Source: Clostridia bacterium
Lineage (GTDB): Bacteria; Bacillota; Clostridia; Oscillospirales; Acutalibacteraceae
Reading direction: 5' to 3'
Assembly: GCA_017626295.1 (NCBI GenBank)
Contig: JAGAJB010000005.1
Coordinates: 28,326-92,325 of the forward strand
Length of the DNA: 64,000 nt
The first letter of the stretch is position 1; every line of letters begins with the position of its first letter. Under the pieces are notes generated by a model. It was not told the DNA's origin, ran no database searches, and worked only from the letters and a program-made list of their open reading frames with translations. This document shows, in pieces, positions 16,967 to 25,555 of the stretch. Made by a program: the position numbers and the translations under genes.

Positions 16967-18673
16967 ATGTTTGAAAAAATCAGATCTGAATTTTTAATCG
17001 GTAAAGCCCTTGTTAAACAAAATGCTTTAGACGGCAGAGCATTTTCATTGGATTTTAAACAGACAAAGGACAGCATAAAAGGTATTCTTACTGCAAAGTG
17101 CGACCTTGATATGAAGTCATTTGAAATAGAATGTGAAAAAGATTTTGAGGATGACGATTTATTCTTCGCGAACGGTTATCAGGCTTGGACAACATCCCGC
17201 GAGTTTTCAAAGGACGATAAGTTCGACGGACTTATTAAAGCGGCAAATATCACAAAGTTTGTAAAGCATTTTGCAGGTCTTTCGGGTGACTATCATTTTG
17301 AAAGTTACGGCGAAGAGGGTAAATTCCACTCTTATACATACTGCTATTTCCGCGAAAAAGGCGAAAGAGAAATTAAACTTTACGGTTCAAGAAGTGAACG
17401 CAACGGTTTTACGATTTTTGCCGTAGATATGAAAAATGATAAATTCATTATAAGAAAAGATGTTGAGGGGCTTCACCTTAAAGCAGGTCAGGTTTACGAG
17501 ATTTTTGACATCGCAATTATCGAAGGCGATATGGACGATGTTATGGATAAGTATTTCTTTGACTTTGTAGGCTGTAAGAAACCCGAAATCAAACATCTTT
17601 CCGGTTATACTTCCTGGTACAACTATTTCCAGAATATCAGTGAAGAAATTATTATCCGCGACCTTAACGGACTTGACAGAGCAAGCGAAGAAGTTAACAT
17701 CTTCCAGGTTGACGACGGCTATCAGCAGGCTGTTGGTGACTGGCTCCTTACGGATGAGAAAAAGTTCCCCAAGGGAATGAAATACATTGCAGACGAAATT
17801 CATAAGAAAGGCTATAAAGCAGGTATCTGGCTTGCACCTTTCAGCGCACAGGTTTCATCTAAAATCGCGAAAGAACATCCCGACTGGCTCTTAAGACACA
17901 ACAGAAACGGCAAAAAAATGCTCGGTTGTCAAGGTTGGGGCGGTGCTTATACCTTAGATATTTATAACGAGGAAGTTCGCGCATATATTATGGAAGTGTT
18001 CGACACAGTTCTCAACGTATGGGGCTTCGATATGGTTAAACTTGACTTCCTTTACAGCCAGTGCATTGAGCCCAGAAACGGCAAAACCCGTGGCGAAATT
18101 ATGTGCGACGGCGTTGACCTCTTGCGTGAGGCTTGCGGTGATAAATGGATTCTCGGTTGCGGTGTGCCCATCGGTGCTTGTATGGGTATATTTGACGCTT
18201 GCCGTATCAGTTGCGACGCAAGTAAAAACTGGAAGTTTAAGTTAGATAAAGGTGTTGACGTAAACGCTCTGGTTGCTTCTATCAGAATAAATTGTGAAAA
18301 TCCCTCATCACAGAATGCCATTATTAACACCGTATTCCGTAACCATCTTGACGGAAGAGCCTTCTGTAACGACCCCGATGTATTTTTCCTTCGTGATATA
18401 AATATAAACTACACCTGGGAGCAGAAAGTCCTTCACGGTAAAATCAACAGCATTTGCGGTAATGTTCTTTTCGTTTCCGACAATGCAGGGGATTTTGATG
18501 ATGAAAGAATCGGCTATCTCAAAGATTTCTTTAAAGATAAAGATTACAAAGTAAGACTTGCTGAATATGAGGACGAAGATGTTATCCGCCTTGACTTTAC
18601 GGAAAACGGCGAAGATAAGAGTCTTAAATTCAACCTTAAAACAGGCGAAAGTAATGTTTTTGAAGTCCTTTAA
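16967..18673 (+). CDS. Alpha-galactosidase, glycoside hydrolase family 36 (cytoplasmic)
   Basis: Removes alpha-1,6-galactose from raffinose-type oligosaccharides or melibiose. The 568-residue protein lacks a signal peptide. The N-terminal beta domain covers about residues 1-200. The barrel shows HLSGYTSWYNYF, VNIFQVDDGYQQAVGDW and KAGIWLAPFSAQVSS. The proposed nucleophile is Asp360 in MVKLDFLYSQ and the acid/base Asp417 in ISCDASKNW. It is shorter than the ~730-residue tetrameric GH36 enzymes, and closer to the compact subgroup. It is co-transcribed with galT. A distant relative lies at 48595-50313. Confidence 0.88.
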   Translation: MFEKIRSEFLIGKALVKQNALDGRAFSLDFKQTKDSIKGILTAKCDLDMKSFEIECEKDFEDDDLFFANGYQAWTTSREFSKDDKFDGLIKAANITKFVKHFAGLSGDYHFESYGEEGKFHSYTYCYFREKGEREIKLYGSRSERNGFTIFAVDMKNDKFIIRKDVEGLHLKAGQVYEIFDIAIIEGDMDDVMDKYFFDFVGCKKPEIKHLSGYTSWYNYFQNISEEIIIRDLNGLDRASEEVNIFQVDDGYQQAVGDWLLTDEKKFPKGMKYIADEIHKKGYKAGIWLAPFSAQVSSKIAKEHPDWLLRHNRNGKKMLGCQGWGGAYTLDIYNEEVRAYIMEVFDTVLNVWGFDMVKLDFLYSQCIEPRNGKTRGEIMCDGVDLLREACGDKWILGCGVPIGACMGIFDACRISCDASKNWKFKLDKGVDVNALVASIRINCENPSSQNAIINTVFRNHLDGRAFCNDPDVFFLRDININYTWEQKVLHGKINSICGNVLFVSDNAGDFDDERIGYLKDFFKDKDYKVRLAEYEDEDVIRLDFTENGEDKSLKFNLKTGESNVFEVL

Positions 18674-18674
18674 T

Positions 18675-18720
18675 AAAAAAATCACCACAGATTCGTTTTT
18701 GAATCTGTGGTGATTTTGTT
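18675..18720. terminator. Bidirectional terminator between the GH36 and NSS genes
   Basis: AAAATCACCACAGATTC pairs with GAATCTGTGGTGATTTT around a 6-base loop, with T-runs on both strands. Confidence 0.85.
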
Positions 18721-18726
18721 TTACTT

Positions 18727-20082
18727 TTAAACCTTAATAACTCCTGTAGTTTCAAGAATTGAGAAAATGAGAATTGCAACGATACATACGGGAGCGATGT
18801 ATTTGATAACAATTGTAAAGAGTGTTTTGCGTTTGAATTTGCCACTCAGTTCAATTTCTTCAATAAGTGCCTTGGGTTTTATAACATAACCTACGAGGAT
18901 GCAGGTAACGAGTGCTACTATGGGCATAAGAACGCTGTTGCTGATGAAATCGAAGAAATCAAGGAAAGCCATACCGAAAACGGTAACATCGCTTAATACA
19001 CCGTAACCGAGGCAAGAGGGGAGACCTAAAGCAACACAACCTGCAAATACGCCGATACAGGTTGCTTTTCTGCTCCAACCGAACTTATCCATAAATATGG
19101 AAACAACGGTTTCCATAAGTGAAATTGAAGATGTGAGGGCTGCGAAAAGTACCAATATGAAGAATACAGTACCGATAATTGAACCGCCGGGCATACTCTC
19201 AAACACTTTGGGAAGTGTTACAAACATAAGTCCGGGACCTTTGCCGAGAGCAGATTCATCACCGCCTGAGAAAGCGAAAACAGCGGGGATAATCATAAGA
19301 CCTGCAAAGAATGCGATACCTGTATCAAAAAGTTCTATCTGTTTAACTGATGACTCAAGGTTAACGTCCTTTTTCATATATGAGCCGTAGGTAATCATAA
19401 TACCCATAGCAAGCGACATTGAGTAGAAAAGTTGCCCCATTGCCGCAAGAACGGTTGTTCCTGAGAATTTAGAAAAATCGGGAGTGATGTAATAAAGCAA
19501 ACCGTCAATTGCACCGGGCATAAATAAAGAATATACTGCAATGAATACGGTTAAAACCACAAGAACGGGCATCATTATCTTGCTGACTTTTTCAATACCT
19601 TTTTCAACACCGAAAAGAACGACTAACGCGGTAAGTGCAAGGTAAATCAAAAACCAACCGATAGGCTCTGTGGGCGCGCTGATGAAGTTATCGAAAAAGC
19701 CGTCCTGTGCCGCTTCAGCCATATTACCTGTAACAAATACGGAGAGATACTTAATAATCCAACCGCCGATTACGGAATAGTAGGGCAAGATGATTATGGG
19801 GACTAACGACGCGATAATACCTGTGAAGGCAAATCTTTTATCGAGTTTCTTGTAAGCACCGATAGCGCTTAAACCTGTTTTTCTGCCGATTGCAATTTCA
19901 GCACACATAAGTGCAAAACCGAAAGTCAATGCAAGCACAAGATAAACGAGTAAGAAAATACCGCCGCCGTGCTGTGCGGCAAGGTAGGGGAAACGCCAGA
20001 TGTTTCCCAAGCCAACCGCAGAACCTGCGGTAGCAAGAACGAAACCGAGTTTACCGGTAAAACTACTTCTTTTTTCAGCCAT
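18727..20082 (-). CDS. Neurotransmitter:sodium symporter (NSS) family transporter
   Basis: A 451-residue Na+-coupled carrier, LeuT-like, usually for amino acids. The N-terminus has the family signature GKLGFVLATAGSAVGLGNIWRFPYL, whose unwound TM1 binds Na+ and substrate. YSMSLAMGIMITYGSYM in TM6 and FFILVLFAALTSSISLMETVVS in TM8 carry the second Na+ site. The total of 11-12 segments is usual for the bacterial branch. It stands alone, and the substrate cannot be read from context. It converges with the galactosidase operon but is not otherwise linked to it. Confidence 0.92.
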   Translation of the reverse strand: MAEKRSSFTGKLGFVLATAGSAVGLGNIWRFPYLAAQHGGGIFLLVYLVLALTFGFALMCAEIAIGRKTGLSAIGAYKKLDKRFAFTGIIASLVPIIILPYYSVIGGWIIKYLSVFVTGNMAEAAQDGFFDNFISAPTEPIGWFLIYLALTALVVLFGVEKGIEKVSKIMMPVLVVLTVFIAVYSLFMPGAIDGLLYYITPDFSKFSGTTVLAAMGQLFYSMSLAMGIMITYGSYMKKDVNLESSVKQIELFDTGIAFFAGLMIIPAVFAFSGGDESALGKGPGLMFVTLPKVFESMPGGSIIGTVFFILVLFAALTSSISLMETVVSIFMDKFGWSRKATCIGVFAGCVALGLPSCLGYGVLSDVTVFGMAFLDFFDFISNSVLMPIVALVTCILVGYVIKPKALIEEIELSGKFKRKTLFTIVIKYIAPVCIVAILIFSILETTGVIKV

Positions 20083-20184
20083 ATTATACCTCTTTATTTT
20101 TAAATCTTGTCTTTTTAAGTGACTGTGACATTATCGCACATAAATAAACAAAATACAAGATAAATATTAAATTTGGAAAATAAA

Positions 20185-20220
20185 AACAGAGATTCATTTA
20201 TTTGAATGAATCTCTGTTAA
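20185..20220 (-). terminator. Terminator of the LemA/TPM operon
   Basis: AACAGAGATTCATT and AATGAATCTCTGTT form a near-perfect stem. On the minus strand the T-rich TTTTATTTT follows. Confidence 0.8.
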
Positions 20221-20228
20221 GTGTTTAA

Positions 20229-21131
20229 TCAGAAACCTCCGCCTGCGCCACCGCCGCCGGAACTGCCTCCGCCACCACGGAAACCGCCACCGCCGCCGAA
20301 ACCACCGCCGCCAAAGCCGCCTCCGTGACCGCCACGCCCGCCTCTGCCACCTCTGAAGAGGTTGAACAGAATGGTAGTAAGGATTATTTTGCGGTTTCTT
20401 AAATAATTTTGACGGTATATAATTGCCGTATTTGTTCCGTTCTTTTTATCATAACTCAGTAATCGTAAGTATTTGATAAATTGGAATAACATTACAAACA
20501 AAATCAGAATAAAGGGAGAACAGAGAATAAACAAAGTACGAAAAATATCTCCCTCTGACAGTTCTATTTCTTCATATGAAACGGAATTTGAATAAGGATT
20601 TAACTGTTCATAATCTTCTAAAGGTTCAAGTCCGTATTCTTCTGTACGCACTTCGTTAACAATTGAATTGAAAAGTAATAGTGTGCCTTTGTCAAATTCG
20701 TTGTTTCGGTAAGAGGGCATTGCGTAGGTATCCCGCAGTTGACCTAATCGGGTATCAGTTAAAGTGCCTTCAAGACCGTAGCCTGTGGTTATCCACATTT
20801 CCCGATCGCCTACACTGAGCACAATAAGAACACCGTTATCACTTTCTTCATCACCTATGCCCCAGTCACGAAAAGTTTCAACGGCATAGTCTGAAATCTC
20901 CTCGCCCTCAAGGCTGTTTACGGTTAAAACTACAACCTGTGCGCCTGTATGTCTTTCTAAATCAACGGCAGTTGAAAGAATCTGCGATTCTGTTTCGTCC
21001 GAAAGGACGTCGGCATAGTCGTTTACATAAAATATATCCGTATGTGACGGCGCCGCGCCTAAAAGGAAGGGGCATAAAAAGACAACACAAAGAATTGAGA
21101 GGAAACCGACACGTTTTCTTCCCTTTGTCAT
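20229..21131 (-). CDS. TPM-domain membrane protein with a glycine-rich tail (YgcG-like)
   Basis: The 300-residue protein has a signal peptide (to about residue 27, ending FLLGAAPS) and then a TPM_phosphatase domain: YVNDYADVLSDETESQIL, GAQVVVLTVNSLEG, YAVETFRDWGIGDEESDNGVLIVLSVGDREMWITTGYGLEG. One membrane segment follows near residues 200-220. The tail is a Gly/Arg then Gly/Phe run of about 45 residues ending SSGGGGAGGGF. The role is unproven; related proteins are tied to photosystem repair in plants and to envelope maintenance elsewhere. The LemA gene precedes it with almost no gap, the usual bacterial pairing. ATG 21131 follows TAGGTGA; a GTG at 21140 would overlap lemA. Confidence 0.85.
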   Translation of the reverse strand: MTKGRKRVGFLSILCVVFLCPFLLGAAPSHTDIFYVNDYADVLSDETESQILSTAVDLERHTGAQVVVLTVNSLEGEEISDYAVETFRDWGIGDEESDNGVLIVLSVGDREMWITTGYGLEGTLTDTRLGQLRDTYAMPSYRNNEFDKGTLLLFNSIVNEVRTEEYGLEPLEDYEQLNPYSNSVSYEEIELSEGDIFRTLFILCSPFILILFVMLFQFIKYLRLLSYDKKNGTNTAIIYRQNYLRNRKIILTTILFNLFRGGRGGRGGHGGGFGGGGFGGGGGFRGGGGSSGGGGAGGGF

Positions 21132-21132
21132 A

Positions 21133-21711
21133 TTATTCACCTAAAGCCGCACCTACGTCGGGAACAGTAAGGGATTCCTCGTCCGCTTCAAAATATTCAG
21201 CCTTTTCAAAACCGAAGATACTTGCTGCAATACTGCCGGGGAAACGAATAACTTTGTTGTTATAATCTTTAACCGCGTCGTTATAATCTTTTCTTGCAAC
21301 GGCAATACGGTTTTCGCTTCCTTCAAGTTCATCCATAAGTGCAATGTAAGTTGCGTCCGATTTTAATTCGGGATAGTTTTCAACAATTACGTTAATGCCC
21401 TGTAAAGCGGTGTCAAGTTGAGCATCAGCCTCAGCCTTGTCTTCTACTGTGTTCGCGTTTACAAGTGCTGTTCTTGCTTCAAGAACTTTGTCAAAAACTT
21501 CCGTTTCGTGAGATGCAAAACTCTTTACTGTGGAAACAACGTTGGGGATAAGGTCTGCTCTGCGCTGAAGGTAAGTGTCAATATTTGACTCAGCGCTTTC
21601 AACGGTTTCGCGACCTGTTACAAGGCCGTTGTAACTGCTCATAAGAGTACCGCCGATAATGACGATAACGGCTACAATGGCTATAATAATTACAGTTTTT
21701 TTGTTTTTCAT
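21133..21711 (-). CDS. lemA: LemA family protein
   Basis: The 192-residue protein has a single N-terminal membrane helix (about residues 4-24) and a long helical domain outside. The family hallmarks are YNGLVTGRETVESAESNIDTYLQRRADLIPNVVSTVKSFASHE near residues 27-70 and an ENRIAVARKDYNDAVKDYN helix followed by FPGSIAASIFGFEKAEYFE. LemA proteins are widespread and their biochemical function is unknown; they commonly sit beside TPM proteins as here. The ribosome site AAAGGAATT precedes ATG 21711. Confidence 0.93.
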   Translation of the reverse strand: MKNKKTVIIIAIVAVIVIIGGTLMSSYNGLVTGRETVESAESNIDTYLQRRADLIPNVVSTVKSFASHETEVFDKVLEARTALVNANTVEDKAEADAQLDTALQGINVIVENYPELKSDATYIALMDELEGSENRIAVARKDYNDAVKDYNNKVIRFPGSIAASIFGFEKAEYFEADEESLTVPDVGAALGE

Positions 21712-21789
21712 TTTTTAAAAATTCCTTTCAAAATTTATAAATGCCACCATAATTATTTTGCTTGGTATTTATTAAAAAATTGTGACTTT

Positions 21790-23109
21790 TTAATTATATT
21801 TCGGTAAATAATCACCGTGGGCAACAATAAGGTCATCAACCATTTTCTTAATGGTATCAATATCAAGTTCACTGCCTGTGTGGGGGTCAAGCATTGCCGC
21901 TTGATAAATATGCTCGAGTTTTTTTGTTTTTGCGGCTTCTATGGTAAGAAGTTGAACATTGATATTTGTCATATTCATAGCGGCACACTGAACGGGTAAT
22001 GCACCTACTGAGCAGGGGTGAACACCGTTACCGTTAATAAGGCAGGGAACTTCAACGCAAGCCTCCTGCGGTAAGTTTGAAATAAGGTGGTTGGTGTTAA
22101 GTACGTTACCGCCGATTTGATAGGGCGTGCTTGTAACAATTGCTTCCATAATGTGAGAAGCGTATTCGTTTGATCGGTTATGTTCTTTTACGCCGTTTTT
22201 GAGCATATCCGCATAGTCTTTTTTCCAGCCTTCAATCTGATTTACGCAACGTCTGGGATATTCATCAAGGGGAATATTATATTTTTCTATAAGTTCGGGG
22301 TATTTGCTCTTGATGTAGAACATATTGTATTCTGCGTTGTGCTCGCTTGATTCTGTGCAGTAGTAACCGAAGTTTTTGATGTATTCGTAGCGCACTTTAT
22401 TTTTGAAATCCGGGTCTGCAATTTTTTCATCAATTTTAGACTTGATTTCGGGGTAAAGGTCAACGCCGTTCTTGTCTTTGATTTCAAGGAGCCAAGCCAT
22501 ATGGTTGATACCTGCAATAAGTTCTTTTCTGCCCTCAAGTTTATCTTCCATACCCAGTTCTCTGAAAAGGTCAAGGGAGCAAGTCTGAACGCTGTGGCAA
22601 AGACCGAGAGTTTTAACACCTGTGTATCTCTGCATATATCCCGAAAGCATTGCCATGGGGTTGGTGTAGTTAAGGAAAAGTGCATCGGGGCAAACTTCTT
22701 CCATATCACGTGCGAAATCTTCAAGTACGGGGATTGTACGTAAAGCACGCATAATTCCGCCTATGCCGAGAGTATCACCGATAGTCTGACGAAGACCGTA
22801 TTTTTTCGGAACTTCAAAGTCAATTATGGTACAGGGGTCATAAAGACCGACCTGAATAGCATCAACAACGAAATCTGCACCGCGAAGAGCATCTTTGCGG
22901 TTTTCAACGCCTAAATAACACTCAACTTTACCGTAACCGCCTTTTGCCTGACGAATTGCTTCGATAATTGTACGGCTTTCTTCAAGACGCTGACCGTCAA
23001 TATCGTAAAGGGCGAAAGTACTGTCTCTTAAAGCCTCTGTACACATACAGTCGCCGATAACGTTACGGGCAAAAACGGTGCTGCCTGCACCCATAAATGT
23101 AATTTTCAT
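21790..23109 (-). CDS. melA: NAD+- and metal-dependent alpha-galactosidase, glycoside hydrolase family 4
   Basis: GH4 enzymes cleave glycosides by a redox-elimination mechanism needing NAD+ and Mn2+. The 439-residue product starts with a Rossmann motif, MKITFMGAGSTVFARNVIGD. LYDIDGQRLEES, FVVDAIQVGLYDP, FLNYTNPMAMLSGY and LGLCHSVQTCS follow; that Cys and His bind the metal. GINHMAWLLEI and the C-terminal HPCSVGALP segment are also present. CHSVQ is typical of the MelA (alpha-galactosidase) branch rather than the 6-phospho-glucosidase branch. ATG 23109 has AAAAGGA at good spacing; the ATG at 23118 touches that site. It is divergent from the sodium symporter. Substrate assignment by motif is moderately sure. 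Confidence 0.85.
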   Translation of the reverse strand: MKITFMGAGSTVFARNVIGDCMCTEALRDSTFALYDIDGQRLEESRTIIEAIRQAKGGYGKVECYLGVENRKDALRGADFVVDAIQVGLYDPCTIIDFEVPKKYGLRQTIGDTLGIGGIMRALRTIPVLEDFARDMEEVCPDALFLNYTNPMAMLSGYMQRYTGVKTLGLCHSVQTCSLDLFRELGMEDKLEGRKELIAGINHMAWLLEIKDKNGVDLYPEIKSKIDEKIADPDFKNKVRYEYIKNFGYYCTESSEHNAEYNMFYIKSKYPELIEKYNIPLDEYPRRCVNQIEGWKKDYADMLKNGVKEHNRSNEYASHIMEAIVTSTPYQIGGNVLNTNHLISNLPQEACVEVPCLINGNGVHPCSVGALPVQCAAMNMTNINVQLLTIEAAKTKKLEHIYQAAMLDPHTGSELDIDTIKKMVDDLIVAHGDYLPKYN

Positions 23110-23211
23110 AATGATCATTCCTTTTGGGGTGAAATACTAACAGTTTTCTGTTGATTTCATAATAATTTATTTTTTGAATAAATTCAATGTTGATAATATA
23201 TAAAATTTTTA

Positions 23212-23240
23212 TTGAATATTTATACAGAATATGGTATTAT
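23212..23240 (+). promoter_or_regulatory. Promoter of the sodium/solute symporter
   Basis: TTGAAT (23212-23217), a 17-base spacer and TATTAT (23235-23240), 32 bases before the start codon. Confidence 0.6.
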
Positions 23241-23271
23241 ATTGGATATATTTTTCTATAAGGAGAAGGTT

Positions 23272-24828
23272 ATGGGTACTAATACAATACTTATATTGAT
23301 TACAATCGTTGTATACTTAGCCGGAATGGTTACGATTGGCGCAATATTTACAAGAAAAAATAAAAATACTGCTGACTTTTATCTTGGCGGCAGAAAGTTA
23401 GGACCTTTTGTTACAGCAATGAGTGCAGAAGCGTCCGATATGAGCAGTTGGCTTCTTATGGGGCTTCCCGGTGTTGCTCTTATAGCAGGTCTTGCTGAAG
23501 CATCTTGGACTGCTATCGGTTTAGCAATAGGTACATATATTAACTGGCTTATTGTTGCTAAGAGAATTCGTGTATATTCCAGTAAATTGAATGCTGTTAC
23601 CGTTCCTGAATTTTTTTCGAAACGTTTCGGTGACAATGCAGGCATACTTAAGACCATTGCAGCAATCATTATTATAATTTTCTTTATTCCGTATACTGCA
23701 TCAGGTTTTTCTGCTTGCGGAAAACTGTTTGAATCTATTTTCGGAATCCCCTATCTTACCGCAATGATAGTAAGCGGTATTGTTATAGTTATCTATACTG
23801 CGCTCGGCGGTTTTCTTGCAGCATCAACCACTGACTTTATTCAGTCTATTGTTATGACCATAGCGCTTGTAGTCGTTTTAGGTTTCGGCATTAACTATGC
23901 AGGTGGTTGGGAACAGGTTTGCCGGAATGCGGAAAGTCTTCCCGGTTACCTTAATCTTACAAGTACACATGCTGCAAGCAGCATAAGCGAAGCAATTGCA
24001 GGTAATTCAGGTAGCAAGCCTTACAGCGCTCTTACTATTGCTTCACTTCTTGCTTGGGGCTTAGGCTATTTTGGTATGCCTCATATTCTTCTCAGATTTA
24101 TGGCTATTGAAAAAGTTGAAAAAATCAAACTCGCAAGAAGAGTTGCTTCTGTGTGGGTAGTTATTTCAATGGCAGTTGCAATTGTTATCGGTATCGTTGG
24201 CTACGGCGCAGTTAAGAGTGGTGCAGTCAGCGGTATTCAGGATAGCGAAAGGATTATTATTGAACTTGCAAAAGTTATAAGCGGTGAAGGTTGGATTTTG
24301 GCAATTGTCGCAGGTCTTATCCTCGCAGGTATCCTTGCTGCAACAATGTCAACTGCGGACTCTCAGTTGTTAGCGGCTTCTTCAAGCGTATCTGAAGATA
24401 TTATGACTGCGTTTAAGGTTAAAATCAGCGATAAAAAGAAAATGCTTGTTGCAAGATGTTCTGTTGTAGTTATTGCAATTATCGCTATGTTTATTGCTAA
24501 AGATCCCAACAGCAATGTTTTCCGAATAGTTTCATTTGCTTGGGCAGGCTTCGGTGCCACATTTGGTCCTGTTGTGCTTTTCGCATTGTTCTATAAGAGA
24601 ACAAATAAATGGGGTGCGCTCGCAGGTATGGTAAGCGGTGCGGTTATGGTATTCCTTTGGAAGTTTGTAATCAGTGGCTTAGGCGGTGCGTTTGCAATTT
24701 ACGAACTCCTTCCTGCATTCATCGTTTCATCTATATTTATTTTAGTATTTTCTCATATTACCGCTGCTCCTTCAAAAGAAGTTATAGATACCTTTGAAGA
24801 AGTTAAAGCAGGTAAAATTGAAGGCTAA
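23272..24828 (+). CDS. putP: Sodium:solute symporter, PutP (sodium/proline) type
   Basis: A 518-residue carrier of the SSS family with about 13 membrane segments. Na+/proline hallmarks are DFYLGGRKLGPFVTAMSAEASDMSSWLLMGLPG (TM2, Na+ site), VYTALGGFLAASTTDFIQ, and GILAATMSTADSQLLAASSSVSEDI (TM8/9, second Na+ site). PutP is the closest well-known match, although related SSS carriers take sugars. The GH4 gene is divergent from it and an esterase follows, so a sugar cannot be excluded. AAGGAGAAG precedes ATG 23272; an earlier ATG at 23212 lies within the promoter. Confidence 0.85.
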   Translation: MGTNTILILITIVVYLAGMVTIGAIFTRKNKNTADFYLGGRKLGPFVTAMSAEASDMSSWLLMGLPGVALIAGLAEASWTAIGLAIGTYINWLIVAKRIRVYSSKLNAVTVPEFFSKRFGDNAGILKTIAAIIIIIFFIPYTASGFSACGKLFESIFGIPYLTAMIVSGIVIVIYTALGGFLAASTTDFIQSIVMTIALVVVLGFGINYAGGWEQVCRNAESLPGYLNLTSTHAASSISEAIAGNSGSKPYSALTIASLLAWGLGYFGMPHILLRFMAIEKVEKIKLARRVASVWVVISMAVAIVIGIVGYGAVKSGAVSGIQDSERIIIELAKVISGEGWILAIVAGLILAGILAATMSTADSQLLAASSSVSEDIMTAFKVKISDKKKMLVARCSVVVIAIIAMFIAKDPNSNVFRIVSFAWAGFGATFGPVVLFALFYKRTNKWGALAGMVSGAVMVFLWKFVISGLGGAFAIYELLPAFIVSSIFILVFSHITAAPSKEVIDTFEEVKAGKIEG

Positions 24829-24837
24829 ATAAGTTTT

Positions 24838-24870
24838 GCGGTATGTTCTTTTTGGGACATACCGCTTTTT
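24838..24870 (+). terminator. Terminator of the symporter gene
   Basis: GCGGTATGT pairs with ACATACCGC and five T follow, 9 bases after the stop. Confidence 0.8.
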
Positions 24871-24884
24871 AAAAAGGTGATTAT

Positions 24885-25541
24885 ATGTTAAATCTTAAAG
24901 AAAACGATATAATTCTTTTTCAGGGTGACTCAATAACCGACGGTAACCGTGGCAGAAATTCCGACCTTAATCACGTTCACGGACACGGCTATCAGTATAT
25001 TATTGCGGCAGAACTTACTGCTGACAATTTAGATAAAAACGTAGAATTTATAAACAGGGGAATAAGCGGTAACAGAATAGCCGACCTCTACGGCAGATGG
25101 GCAGAGGACTGCCTTAATTTAAAACCCACAATACTCAGCATACTGGTCGGTGTAAATGATATTGTTTTTAATTGGGAGCATAAGTCGGGTTCTGACCCCG
25201 AAAGATACGAGAAAATATACCGCTATCTTCTGGATGAAGTGAAAAAACAGAATCCCGATACACTTATTGTAATTATGGAACCTTTTTTCGGAGAGAAAAA
25301 GGAGGAAGAACTCAATACATTCTTTAAAGAGAATATAGGCGGTTATGCTGCGGCGGCCAAGAAAATTGCCGAAGAATACGGAGCAGTATTCGTACCTCTT
25401 CAGGATATGATAGATTCTTATAAAGAAAAAACGGATATTTATAATATTCTTTGGGATGGTATACACCCCACAACTTGCGGACACGAACTTATTGCAAGGC
25501 GTTGGAAAGAATGTGTTAAGCCCGCCCTGGAAAACAGATAA
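24885..25541 (+). CDS. SGNH/GDSL-family hydrolase, probable sugar esterase
   Basis: A 218-residue cytoplasmic hydrolase. The blocks are in order: FQGDSITDGNRGR near residue 12 (catalytic Ser), NRGISGNRIADL (Gly), SILVGVNDIVFNWE (Asn) and WDGIHPTTCGHEL near residue 200 (Asp-x-x-His). This rhamnogalacturonan-acetylesterase-like branch often deacetylates plant oligosaccharides. The GH127 gene starts 15 bases downstream, so the two probably trim acetylated arabinose-containing oligosaccharides together; that role is inferred from position. Confidence 0.85.
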   Translation: MLNLKENDIILFQGDSITDGNRGRNSDLNHVHGHGYQYIIAAELTADNLDKNVEFINRGISGNRIADLYGRWAEDCLNLKPTILSILVGVNDIVFNWEHKSGSDPERYEKIYRYLLDEVKKQNPDTLIVIMEPFFGEKKEEELNTFFKENIGGYAAAAKKIAEEYGAVFVPLQDMIDSYKEKTDIYNILWDGIHPTTCGHELIARRWKECVKPALENR

Positions 25542-25555
25542 TAGGAGCAAAATTT

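Noticed and set aside
18308..18688. Minus-strand frame over the GH36 C-terminus
   Set aside because: Overlaps a strongly supported gene and the terminator, and has no ribosome site.
20229..20380. Glycine-rich coding as a tandem DNA repeat or CRISPR-like array
   Set aside because: It is the low-complexity tail normal for TPM/YgcG proteins, not a regular repeat with spacers.
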